Source: Rutpela maculata
Lineage: Eukaryota; Arthropoda; Insecta; Coleoptera; Cerambycidae
Assembly: GCA_936432065.2 (NCBI GenBank)
Contig: OW386287.2
Coordinates: forward strand, 88,765,688-88,829,687
DNA length: 64,000 nucleotides
Direction of reading: 5' to 3'
Every line of letters begins with the position of its first letter. Position 1 is the first letter of the stretch. The translations under genes and the position numbers were made by a program. Below are positions 34,440 to 44,450 of the stretch, piece by piece. The notes beneath the pieces are model-generated. The model was not told where the DNA came from, did no database searches, and worked only from the letters and a program-made list of their open reading frames with translations.

Positions 34440-34945
34440 AATAAAAATTCTTGGCCTATGAAGTAAAAAAATATTTTGAAGTTTTTGGTTCTTGTACATA
34501 CACTAAATCACACTTTTTTTTCGTCCCCTTAAAAAATGGGGGTTAGGGGTAGGGGTCGTAATGGGGGTAGCTAATGTCAAAAATTTTTTTGAGACCTTAG
34601 GTTCTCATATATACTAAATACCAATTTTACGAACTCTTACCTGCTTGATTTACCTGTTTACCTCCCCATTCACCTCAATTTACACCCCAATCCTTCGATG
34701 GAATAAGATGAAAATATAATTTAGTTCCAGATCCCGTTAAAGTACATACGTGTACCAAATTTCAAGTCAATATCTTAAACGGTTCCAGAGTAATCGTGCG
34801 CACAAAAAAGTTAGACCGACAGACAGACAGATATTTTTTTATGCTGAAACTTAAAATACCGACCTTTCGTGACAGTCTAAGCCTATTTGAACAATAAAAA
34901 TTTTCAAAAATTTTTTGTTACTATACTTCCACTGGATGTGGAAGT
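34440..34945 (+). repeat. Dispersed repeat family E, copy 2
   Basis: Collinear with the second half of copy 1, from AAAAAATATTTTGAAGTTTTTGG through TACCAAATTTCAAGTCAAT and ACCGACAGACAGACAG to CCACTGGATGTGGAAGTAAT. The spacing of about 590 bp suggests a tandem partial duplication. Confidence 0.8.
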
Positions 34946-36099
34946 AATTGATATTCTATTTCCTGATTTCCTGTACTATATGTTTCTTTTTATGTTTGTA
35001 TGTATATTTTGCGTATTGATATTTTGTTTTTTTTATCAAATGTTTTGTATTATGCTATCATTTGTTTGTTTTTTACTATATTTTGTTTTTATACATTCAT
35101 GTATTTTTTATACAATATAATTACTGACTTACCTTATCCACTCTATTGTATGGCAGAAAAGGTTAATAAATATATTATTATTATTATTATTATTAAAAAG
35201 AACGCCATTGCCATGTAAACCGGAAGTGATATTTAAAATTTACATGCCTTTTTTTAATTTATTCCTTTAATAGTCAATTAAGAACATAAATAATCCGATC
35301 AATTCTTCTTTGATGTTTAATTATATGTTTCTTAGCGGCATCGATTCCCTGGAAAAAACTACCGAGAAAATCGGACATAACGCGTTAACTAGGACATCCT
35401 GTACACTGTACATTTACATTATGTATCTACAGATAGTTTTTCTTTTAATTAAAAACCACTGCCTAAGGAATCACTACAACCGCATTCAGTTTTCCTACTC
35501 AAATTACTTTAAATAAAAATTCTTGTGCACCCAACGCGAAATTCGACTCTGTACGACAGAAATATATTTGAAGTATTTCTCTTATATTACACAATTTTGT
35601 TAATCTCCTCCTGTTTACGTAGACGGCATATTTCATTGGTCAAAGGGGCACGCCCACCCGTATAAACCTTTTTCATATATATCAATGAAAATATTATTTG
35701 TCCTAGCACAGATTATCCTCTTAACTAGTTGTTATTTTTCAACTTAAAAATCTAAAAATCATTTAAAATTAAAAATTGGTTAATACACTTTTTAACTGGC
35801 TATAACTGATAACCGGTAGGTTATACCACAAAAACTGTTATAACTTTTTTTGTTTAAAATTTTATTTAGAACAAAAAAGATTCAGTACAAAATATTGCTA
35901 GGGTGGGCCTATCAACAGTTATAATCGAGAACATCCGAAGGTGTCTCGGGTGGCCGCTATCTTGAATATATGACGCCATATAGGCCGTCTGCCATAAATT
36001 CAAGCAAAGCACCTGGTAAGGTGTGATTATGGAGGGATGTATTAAACTTACTCCCACAATTCCATCATGAAATTTCCCACGGAGTGTATATTTAATCAA
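34946..36099. other. No gene seen; (ATT)n run and a family E fragment
   Basis: An ATT trinucleotide run occupies about 35172-35196. AAAAACCACTGCCTAAGGAATC at 35450 is a short copy of the start of family E. The frames at 34887-35120, 35000-35218 and 35866-36099 show no motif I recognise. Confidence 0.5.
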
Positions 36100-36520
36100 G
36101 TATGCCCCCGACTATAAAAAATACATCGTCAATGTTATACGGAAAAATTAAAATGTCTTTTTTACAAGAATATGTTAGAACATTTATTAATATTAAGTGG
36201 TAAGTTATTTTTTTTACACCATAAATCAAGTCTGTCAACGTTTTCCTGTAGGGTAACACAATCCCGAGTACCGTTTATTCTTATATATATTTTCATACCA
36301 TCTGCGTACAGCAGATGAGAAATGTTCAAACAACTAACAGCACTATTAATAAAAATGTTGAAGAGCAACGGTCCCAGGATCGATCCCTGAGGAACACCGG
36401 ACAGAACTTCAAATTTGGATGAGATAAAGCCGATGTGACATACGTATTGTAGTCGATTCGACAAATATGATTTAAAAAGACTTGCATTATGTGACAGACT
36501 GAATCTTATAGGCATGCATT
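36100..36520 (-). pseudogene. Jockey/CR1-type LINE reverse transcriptase fragment
   Basis: The minus-strand frame (36515 to 36162) reads SLFKSYLSNRLQYV, SGVPQGSILGPLLFNIFIN, HLLYADGMKIYIRI and LDLWCKKNNLPLNINKC. These are RT fingers and palm motifs in order. The catalytic box normally reads YADD and here is YADG, so one metal-binding Asp is lost. A frameshift near 36160 leads to a decayed thumb start (PYNIDDVFF). The fragment is truncated at both ends. Confidence 0.88.
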
Positions 36521-37109
36521 TTGATCGCTGTATGTGTCAAAAATTTGGTGTGTCTCGCGTCATTGGAGCAAGTGTTTTTTCTGGTTTAATCGCTAGTTTT
36601 TAACATGAAAAAAACAAGTATAAAAACGCGCCGAAACCAATTGATCGATCTTGTTTCGATAATGCGAAAAGTCGATATCTCTTATAAATATCTCCAGACG
36701 TTTTTTAAAATTTGCAGCTACCCTTAAAATTAAAGACATTTTACACGAAAAAATCTAAAATCTCGATTTTCAGACAACATTATTATTATTTGTTTTATAA
36801 AAGATACTTCGTTGTTTATAAATAACAGAAAAGGTAGACAAATTCTTGAACTATTCTAAAACTGACCAATGCCAAATATTTATACAATTATTCTTGGCGT
36901 ACATAATCAACTTAATAGCCGTTTAAAATTGTTATTGTTTTTAATAATAGCCTAGATACACCAGTAATAATATATTATTACATTTACATGAATTATTCAG
37001 GACCAAGTAGTTTTGCGACCTTCCCACTTCATCACTCGTAGTTTATTTGTTAATACTCTCCAAAGCAATTAATTTGAAATAAAAATGCTATAATATTAAT
37101 TTACGTATA
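36521..37109. other. No gene seen
   Basis: AT-rich sequence with no supported feature. Confidence 0.4.
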
Positions 37110-37764
37110 GCCCAGTCGATGAAGGTATTTACCCACAAAAAATTGCAAACTGAATAATTTTTTTTCAATGAGTTTACTCCAGGCGAATTAGACTTTTGCT
37201 GCCAAAATCGTGTCCCACGAAAAAATTTTTATTGTGTTTATTTGGACGTCTTGAATAACACGTGGTAGTTACGCCAAGATACACCTGGAGGATTTCTTGA
37301 AAATCGCGTCGGAACGTCGCGGAAACCGCGGATTCGCGATTAACTCAGTTTTTATGGCTCAAACGGGAACAACATCTATTATAAAAGCTGTACATCTGTA
37401 AATTCTCTACCTTAAAGGTGCTATAAATTTTTTTCCTACGCCTAATCGTTCTGGAGATATGACGCGGATTAAGTGAAAAATACATTTAGTTCCGCCCTTT
37501 CGTAGGGCACGAATTTAGCACAGAGGTCAATTTTACAACTAAAACGCCTGGATTAGTTCGTGAAAGTGTATAGAATAATATCCTGAAAAGTTTACATTTC
37601 GCTCGGATGCAGAACATAAAAGAAAAAGTGAAAACAAAAATTTTTCATCCATTTTTTCAAAATTTTGAAAATAAGTCAGTTGGAAAAAATAAAAAATACA
37701 GATGGATAGATCACGTATTTATGAACAAAAAAATGTCTTAACAAAATTTATGGCTAAAGCCACG

Positions 37765-37901
37765 CAGAGCTGGGCAAAGTACTCATTTAAACTACTTCAA
37801 GTATCAAGTAATTGAAATAGTTTTATGTGCAAAGTATATGGTGAAACTACTTCAAGTATAAGTACTTGAAGTGGTTTAAATGAGTACTTTGCCCAGCTCT
37901 G
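37765..37901. mobile_element. hAT-like MITE family D, reverse copy
   Basis: Tips CAGAGCTGGGCAAAGTACTC and GAGTACTTTGCCCAGCTCTG enclose mirrored AAGTACTT words, the reverse orientation of the copy at 20.9 kb. The 8-bp target is no longer clean here. The sequence AAAGCCACGGTATTCCCG at 59.60 kb appears to be the related uninterrupted site. Confidence 0.88.
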
Positions 37902-38363
37902 AACCTCGATTTTCCCGGAAAACATGGTCCAGTGTAACGTTATAACTCGGAGCGAGATCCATGCGTGCGCGCGCTTGAATACACGTGACTGTGACACCGA
38001 TGCACTGAATTACATGTCACTAAATCAGAATTTGTTCAATCTATATTATGAGTGTTGGTTCATTTAAAAGATGGAAATTGTAGCTTTCTGATGCTTTTTT
38101 GATTTAAACAATATAAGCAAAAGATGGATGAGAAAAATATACTTATATATATATTATCACTCCAGAAATCAATAGTCGCAATAAAAAATATAGAAAAAAT
38201 AAAAGCCCTTCAAAAAACTTCTTTCTTCATTGAAAACTGTTAAAAAGTATGTATACTTCATGATTATTATGGTTTATTAAGTTGTAGTAACGTGGATTCA
38301 CAAAAAAGTACATCTCAAATCATTTTAATTTCATTGCTTGAAGATTTTCTTGATAAATATATA

Positions 38364-38950
38364 CAGGGTGTTTCAGCTAAAAGTCCCCGGGTCATTATCT
38401 CGTAAAATAATAAAGATACTTAAAATTTCTAAATCGCAGATAATTGACACCAAATATTCCATACTCCTTAGATTATTACATGTTTTGAAAATTTTTACTA
38501 ATTTCAAATTTTAAAAATTAGTTGCATTTGAAAAATTCTGAAAATTATAAAAATTTTCAAAATATGGAATATAATAAGATAAAAGTTCTAAATAACTGGC
38601 GTTCTAAAATGATAAACAGAAAAGTTACAGAAGTTTTTAAAATTTACAGAGACAAAAAAATGGAGAAAAAAATTCATGTAGCTCCAAAACGGCTGGTATT
38701 TGCAAAATTTTTAACATAATCAAAATTATTCACAATTTATTCATTAATCGTATGAATCAAGGTTCCAGCCATCGAAAAATAATTTCTCACCGCAGCGCCA
38801 TCTCTGTGCACTGCGAAGGAACAATTCTAACTGCAGTTATTTAAGACCTTTTTTGGTGTCAACTGTCAATTATCCGTGATTTACAAATTTTTAAGTATCT
38901 TTATTATTTTACAAGATAATGACCCGGAGACTTTTAGCTGAAACACCCTG
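38364..38950. mobile_element. CAGGGTG-type MITE, 587 bp, TA flanks
   Basis: Left CAGGGTGTTTCAGCTAAAAG and right CTTTTAGCTGAAACACCCTG are perfect 20-bp inverted ends next to TA on both sides. The pairing continues inward for about 90 bp (GGTCATTATCTCGTAAAATA and its complement). It is likely a non-autonomous Tc1/mariner-type element. Confidence 0.92.
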
Positions 38951-38995
38951 TATATTGGAGGCTGTAACTTGCCGAGAACTTGACCCACTGGAAAA

Positions 38996-39703
38996 AATAA
39001 AATATCACTATTTCGGAAAAAATGTAAACTTTTCGAATGTTCAAACACAAATTCGTTTACTTGTATGCATTTTTTCGAAAATATAATCAATCAGTTCATG
39101 ATAAGAAATTGCGATTTTCACGATCTTATCCTTATAACTATGAAAATATCTTTGATTGTTTTAAATATAAATTCTGGAACTTTTCCAATGTATTAACAAA
39201 GAATCCATTGGATACAACTGAAATGTGGATATGTGTACCTCTAATAAATACGGTACAGTAAAGTCAAGTAAAAATTAACGTGAGCGATTCAGCGGCTGTG
39301 TTGTGTCTGTGTATGCGTTTATAATTATATATTTTCCCTCCATACTCACTATTTATCCTCCTATTCACTAAGAGAAATGTTAAAAATGTGCAATCAGAAA
39401 GAGAAAAGAGCTTTATTTTTCTAGTTAGGTTTTAGCGATAAATTTTATTAGAACATTTTGTGTTCATAAACACGTGGTCCATCCACCTGTACTTTTTATT
39501 TATATTCCTGACTTAATTTCAAAATTTTGAAAAAATGGATGGAAAAAATTTTTTTTTCTTTTTTTTATATTTTGCATCCGAGCGGAATGTAAACTTTCTA
39601 GGATATTATTCTATACACTTCTGCGAACTTATTATTAAGAAAAAAATATTCAGTTTGCAAGTTTTTGTGGGTTTCACTATAAAATATTCTCTGTCGTCTG
39701 GAC
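38996..39703 (-). repeat. Dispersed repeat family F, reverse copy
   Basis: The reverse complement matches 59.34-60.12 kb over about 700 bp, through CCACATTTCAG, CCAATGGATTC, AATATCTTTGATTGTTTT, ATAGTGAGTATGGAGGG and ATGCAGAACATAAAA landmarks. The plus-strand frame 39037-39261 is not recognised. Confidence 0.85.
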
Positions 39704-39705
39704 TA

Positions 39706-40311
39706 GTAACTGTACCTAATTATCAGCATTAAAAGGTTTGTTGAATTGCAACGTTTGTTAAACTAAAATATTCCATTTAAAATATCAATAATCATTAGAA
39801 TTGGGCACTGGCTGTAGCATATTGCGGTTGTCTGCGTTGCTATATTAGTGTGCTGTGTAAGTGGTGTTTGATGTCACATTTGAATATATTATAAAGAATG
39901 ACCTTACTTGTTAAATGATATATTTATTTTTTAACTATACTACATTATTTGATGAAAATTTTACCATTTTCATATTTGGAGAAGAAATATAAAAACACAA
40001 CGAATATTTGAAACTGGAAAACTGGAGAGCTAGATTTATTTCAACAGTGGTTTTCAAGAGATATGACAAACAAGTTTAAAGCAATCATCAAATTTACATT
40101 CAAAATTTTTAGTAGGGTCCTACTTCACAAGTCGCTGACTTATCATGGCTTACCGTTCACAAGTTCAATGGGAATCCGGCTCTGCGGGCACATTCAGTCT
40201 ATTCCATGCTGATGAGAGTTAACAATCTTGAAACTTTTTAAATGTTGATGAGAACAATGTAATTTTCTTTTATTTTGTTGTTGTCTTAGATTGTCACCTA
40301 TAATGAATCTA
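39706..40311. other. No gene seen
   Basis: AT-rich sequence with no supported feature. Confidence 0.4.
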
Positions 40312-40470
40312 GAGCATTGATAATACCGAGATAATTTTGTCATAGAGGCTGCTCAAAGCGTGTTGCTTGATAATAGCCCGAGGCCGTAGACCGAGGGCTA
40401 TTACCTTTAAGCAACACGCTTGAAGCATTCTCTACGACAAAATTTTGAGTATTTATCAATGTTCGAAGTG
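40312..40470. repeat. Hairpin repeat family G, copy 1
   Basis: GAGATAATTTTGTCATAGAG, CAAAGCGTGTTGCTTGATAA and TAGCCCGAGG pair with CTACGACAAAATTTTGAG, AAGCAACACGCTTG and CCGAGGGCTATTACC around a short CCGTAGA loop. A single transcript would fold into a long imperfect stem. No coding was seen. Confidence 0.85.
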
Positions 40471-40489
40471 TATTCGGTAAGATGATTTT

Positions 40490-40729
40490 TTACTCTCCAT
40501 TCAATTCGTATTTTCTGATCGAACAAAATTCTAAAAACATTTTGCACGTATACTTTTTACTTTTTATGGTATTTTTGGGTGTATTTTGTAATACAATTTG
40601 ATTAATTGAATTGTCTGAAACATTACCAAACCTTTGTGATATTTTTCTAAATTGATTTTCAATTTGACATTTGTTGAATTTCAGTCTGACATTTGAACAT
40701 ATCATTTGTGCCTTGGCTGATAACACCAT
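40490..40729 (-). pseudogene. Crypton/DUF3504-like N-terminal fragment
   Basis: The minus-strand frame of 79 residues includes QIVLQNTPKNTIKSKKYTCK followed by MFLEFCSIRKYELNGE. The spacing NTxxxTxxKxxxxxFxxxC resembles the DNA-binding segment before the recombinase-like domain in Crypton-derived and ZMYM/QRICH-type proteins. A splice-donor-like GGAGAGTAAAA lies at its end. The remainder of a recombinase domain is not visible downstream, where hairpin family G begins. This is moderate to low confidence. Confidence 0.35.
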
Positions 40730-40854
40730 AGGTATGCGTGTTTTCGCTGTAATCTTTTATTGATTGGATGAATTTTGACACATGACATGAAATGCACAAT
40801 TTTAATTGGTTAGTACATTTTGTAAAAAATTATCAGCTATAATATCCTAAGGAC

Positions 40855-41015
40855 GTTAATAATACGAAATAATTTTATCACTGTTTCCGAAAGCACTTGC
40901 TTGGTAATATCCCGACGCCGTAGGCAGAGGGATATTACCTAAAAGCAACGTGCTTGAGGAAGTTGTGATAAAATTATGAGCTATTTATCAACGTTCGAGG
41001 GGTATTCGCATAGAA
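40855..41015. repeat. Hairpin repeat family G, copy 2
   Basis: Same architecture as copy 1: AATAATTTTATCACTGTTTCC, GCACTTGCTTGGTAATATCC, a CGCCGTAGGCAGA loop, GGATATTACC, AGCAACGTGCTTGAGG, TTGTGATAAAATTATGAG. Compensating differences between the arms keep the stem paired. Confidence 0.85.
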
Positions 41016-41529
41016 AATTTTTTGCAATTTATTTTATTTATTTGTTAAAAACTATTTATTAAAAATACAATTATTAAAAGAGCAATTTGTAAATTTAAAT
41101 GTAGATTATGTATTATGTGTTATTTGGTGTGTTTTCCTCTATTATTATATTCATTAAATCGTTATTTGCAGTTCCAAATCGACATTGTCAAAAAATTAAT
41201 TTTAAATTATTGAACTGTCAAACTGGATGACATAAGTGGAAAGATCCCTAAGGGATCTTTTCAGTGTAATTTTGTTGTGATTGGTTGTTTCAGCACACGT
41301 GATTAGAAATGTGCGAATTTAATAGGATTGCTATTTGAGATTAAAATTTTCATAATAATTAAATTGCTTGTTAAATAAAAGAAATATTTTTTTTGTAATT
41401 TTACTTTTTAACTTAAAAACCTAGGTAAAACATTTTAATGACAAAAACTATCTGAACAGACATGTTAAATACCGACCTAAAATGCTTTATAAATTTTATG
41501 ATATTTTATCCCTTTTTAACATGCTTTTA
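41016..41529. other. No gene seen; small palindrome
   Basis: AAAGATCCCTTAGGGATCTTTT-like pairing occurs at 41241-41264 (AAGATCC and GGATCTT arms). The right edge TTAACATGCTTTTATTA matches the end of repeat family B (3505-3522, reverse), so this stretch includes host repeat B. Confidence 0.5.
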
Positions 41530-41721
41530 TTATAGTCCAAGATCCCAGAGCCGCCAGACCTACGTCATTTTAGCAAAGCTAATATTTTGACAACGAATAG
41601 TGTAATATCTAGTTAAGAACGTATGCGTATTTGCTAGCTTGAAAGTGGGGCGCTTTTGCAGAAAACAGGTACAAAAGGTACATAAAAATTTTTCTCTCCT
41701 GCGTCAAAGTATGATAGCTGA

Positions 41722-41800
41722 TTTATTTTTTGAGTGGCAGGCTAACGACATGGTGTAAGCCCGAATATTAAGGTCCGAGGTTCGATCCCCGAGCGTTTTC
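41722..41800 (+). other. tRNA-like segment with perfect B box in the TIR arm
   Basis: GGCTAACGACATGGTGTAAGC (A-box-like) is followed by AAGGTCCGAGGTTCGATCCC, with GGTTCGATCCC as an exact B-box consensus. The opposite arm holds the reverse copy at about 41935-41965 joined to 42841-42890, interrupted by the LINE. The A box is not canonical. Clover-leaf folding is incomplete, so a tRNA-related, SINE-like origin is more likely than a tRNA gene. Confidence 0.6.
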
Positions 41801-41964
41801 AGCTTTTTTTTTCAACGAATAATAACTTAAGGTGGCGATTACCAAGAAAGAGCCAACCGACAGGGAAATATTTATTATTTTTGGCCATAACTTTTTCTCT
41901 TAGTACGTATATTTGAAAAAAAAACTGAGAATGCTCAGGGATCGAACCTCGGACCTTAAGATTC

Positions 41965-42840
41965 AATTCAATTCAATACAATTTTATTAAGTATTATGAG
42001 TACATGAATGCGCCTAGACCGAGCCCCGATTTAGAGCCGACCACACCACCAAGTCGCGTAGCGCTGTGGTGGATGAGTGGTCGAGTGAAAAGGAGTCGGC
42101 TTTCGGCTTAAACGACAGATAAAGTGGTGGGGGGGTTAGGCCTCCTGTTTAATATGTAAAAACTTAAGCCTGACAATTGGTACTAATATCTAAGACTAGT
42201 TTAAAAACACTTATAACTACTTAAAGCTAGATTTAAAATTTTGGTTAAAGGGCGCGCGCACAACACACGCGCACTGATTTTAGAGCTTTGGCTGGTGATA
42301 CGGGAAAAACTCAATGAAAAAACCCGTTTGAGCAAGTCACAATCTTCATCCGGTGGTCTGCCTGCCTTCGGAAAGGTAGGGCGAAGGGGAGAGTGTGATT
42401 TTAAAAATTGGGATTTGCTAGAAGTTATTGGTCAAAAGGGGATTTGGAAGAACAAAAAGGGACAAAAAGAACAAAATTTAACAAATCAACAAAATGAGGT
42501 GAATAAAGGGAATAGAGAGGAGTTTGAGGTAAAAGGTGGTTAAAGTAAAGGGTGGTGAAAGGGAAATTGTGGTATAGGAAAGGTTTGGCTAGGGAAGTTG
42601 CCGAAAGATAGGCAATACCTGGTATGGTAATGGGTGTTTTAGGTCGAAAAGTATGGTATTATGCTGTCTGATTCGTGTGATGTCTCGGGTTAGCGGACTG
42701 TCGCCCAATTTGAATTGATAGAATTTCTGGGAGGTTTCCCGGACGAAGTCCGCTAGTGGGGTTATGTCGTGGCAACGTGCATAGAGATCTCTGAGGGAGG
42801 TGTACCTATCTGAGTCTGAAATGAGGCGCATAAATTCATT
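41965..42840 (-). mobile_element. 5'-truncated Jockey-like LINE, 876 bp, 13-bp TSD
   Basis: GACCTTAAGATTC is duplicated exactly at 41952-41964 and 42841-42853. The insert runs on the minus strand and ends in an (AATTG)n-type tail next to the left TSD. It enters in the C-terminal ORF segment and keeps a long 3' UTR. It lies in the right arm of the TTA-flanked element and separates that arm's tRNA-like segment. Confidence 0.93.
42589..42831 (-). pseudogene. Jockey-like LINE ORF2 C-terminal fragment
   Basis: The frame of 80 residues reads YTSLRDLYARCHDITPLADF, VRETSQKFYQF and then a Pro-rich end. This pattern (short N-terminal segment, xxxADFVRxTSxKFY) matches the extreme C terminus of Jockey-type polymerases. 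It is cut at its 5' end by the insertion boundary and ends at a stop before a GC-richer 3' UTR. Confidence 0.7.
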
Positions 42841-43093
42841 GACCTTAAGATTCGGAGATTGACGCTTACACCATGTCGTTAGCGTGTCACTTGAAAAATA
42901 AATCAGCTATCATACTTTAACGTAGGTGAGAAAATTTTTATGTACCTTTTGTACCTGTTTTCTGCAAAAGCGCCCCGCTTTCAAGCTAACAAATACGCAT
43001 ACGTTCTTAACTAGATATTACACTATTCGTTGTCAAAATATTAGCTTTGCTAAAATGACGTAGGTCTGGCGGCTCTGGGATCTCACACTATTA

Positions 43094-43655
43094 GGTTGAC
43101 CCGTAACTAACTATGTATGTATGTAAGTAAAAAGTTTAAGGAACTGAATTTCACCCATTTCTAATTGTTGTATCATCATGAAATTTGGCAATTGTATGTA
43201 GCTCTGATGACAATACCATAATAGTAGACTCAATATTATAATATTTTGAAAATGGCCGCCGCCCCAAGATGGCGGATTATCATTTTCTTTACAACCTCCT
43301 TGATATGGGTATCAGAAGAAAGGGCTGATAACTAAAAAACAAATATGTAATCAAAACTTAACAATTCAAAATGGCAGCGTCAATATGGGGGATAAGTTTT
43401 ATCAATTATCGTCAGATTCGACTGGAAATTGGTATCTGTGGGTTACTGAGGTTGCAGATTACAATTATCCGGTCCAAATTTAACAATTCAAAATGGTGGC
43501 GTTAAAATGGCGGATACGTTTTGTAATTTATGGTCTGATTCGTATGAAAATCGATATCTGAGGACTCTCGAGGTTGCAGATTATAAATATTTAGTCGAAT
43601 TCTTTACATAAATGTCGAAAGTGCCAAAATTCTCTTCTTAAATATAAGACTAAAA
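43094..43655 (-). repeat. Dispersed repeat family B, reverse copy
   Basis: The reverse complement matches 2.83-3.52 kb: CAGTTCCTT, ATTTCATGATGATACAACAA, CATCAGAGCTACATACA, GTTGTAAAGAAAATGATAATC, CTTTCTTCTGATACCCATAT, TTGACGCTGCCATTTTGAA. It contains ATGGCGG words and only partial satellite units. Confidence 0.85.
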
Positions 43656-44072
43656 ATTAAAAAAACACATTAATATTTTAAAAAACTGAAAAAACAGGCC
43701 CTTATAAATACTGCATTAAAAAGCAAAAAATAATCATCGAACCTGTTCTTTGTGTCTACCCCGCGAGTAAACGCCGATACGCCGCCGCCGTTAAAATTTA
43801 AAAAATTTACGCCGCCGCCGATTTGTTTTAAATACACGCCGACGCGCCATGCCCCTTAATTTCGGCGGCGAACGCCGATTCGTGCGTGGGCATTACAATA
43901 CATCACATGATTCTGGCTGTATTCACAGTCGTCGTTCAACGTTCAACCAACAATCCTGCTCTGGTTAGAAGTTAGAAATGTTAGAATAGTACTTAGCTTT
44001 TTACTGGATGGTAACTGAGTGTTTATTTAGGGTAATGTGATTTATAATTTATGTAGTCTCTCACCTCACGCA

Positions 44073-44225
44073 ATGGCGGGCAAAAACAAAGTTAATGTTG
44101 ATATATTTAAAGAAGCAAAACATCAAATCTCAAAGTTTAAAGTGGTGGTTGATGTTTACAAGAAAAGCTTTGCATGGAACTACTTTGAAGCATTGTACAA
44201 ATTTTGCATCTCCTCCTACAACTAG
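44073..44225 (+). pseudogene. Possible BED-type zinc-finger N-terminus of a transposase
   Basis: The frame from ATG at 44073 reads MAGKNKVNVDIFKEAK and then YKKSFAWNYFEALYKFCISS. The KSxxWxYF spacing followed by a Cys recalls BED fingers at the N terminus of hAT transposases, and a shifted frame continues TSHNLASTSTQ. An AATAAA lies at 44251. The second Cys and His ligands are not in frame, so this is weak. Confidence 0.3.
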
Positions 44226-44450
44226 CCATAACCTTGCCTCAACTTCGACTCAATAAATATGAGTTGTGTTGTGCCTGTGAATTGTGATATGAGCCGAATT
44301 GCGCCTATCATTGTTGGTTACACTGGTTAAGTTACAAGTATAGTTTTTGTTTGAGTTTTACAAGAATAATTTTTTTTTTCAAGATACGCCTGAAAACTTT
44401 TTTTGTATGTTTGCATGCAGATACTTATAATTACAAACTATAATATAATA

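Larger units (their letters stand above)
37110..39703. mobile_element. Nested TIR element, TA flanks, 2.6 kb
   Basis: Left tip GCCCAGTCGATGAAGG follows TA (37108-37109). Right tip GTCGTCTGGAC precedes TA (39704-39705). Left internal sequence 37554-37764 is the reverse complement of 39420-39640 (CATTTCGCTCGGATGCAGAA versus TTTTGCATCCGAGCGGAATG). The tip resembles that of the foldback at 5.97 kb. The interior holds a hAT-like MITE and a CAGGGTG MITE. Its right half (38996-39703) is a reverse copy of 59.34-60.12 kb. Confidence 0.7.
41533..43090. mobile_element. PIF/Harbinger-like TIR element with tRNA-like arms, TTA target
   Basis: Left end TAGTCCAAGATCCCAGAGCC and right end (reverse complement TAGTGTGAGATCCCAGAGCC) form TIRs of about 250 bp. 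TTA occurs at 41530-41532 and 43091-43093. The flanks join into repeat B, whose copy at 3505-3522 shows the uninterrupted ATGCTTTTATTAGGTCC, so the 3-bp TSD is supported by an empty site. Each arm carries a tRNA-like segment with a perfect B box. The centre is split by a LINE. Confidence 0.85.

Noticed and set aside
35000..35218. Hydrophobic peptides rich in Phe/Cys/Ile
   Set aside because: T-rich low-complexity DNA gives such frames by chance, and there is no supporting context.
42241..42543. 100-residue plus-strand frame
   Set aside because: It is antisense to the 3' UTR of the Jockey-like LINE.
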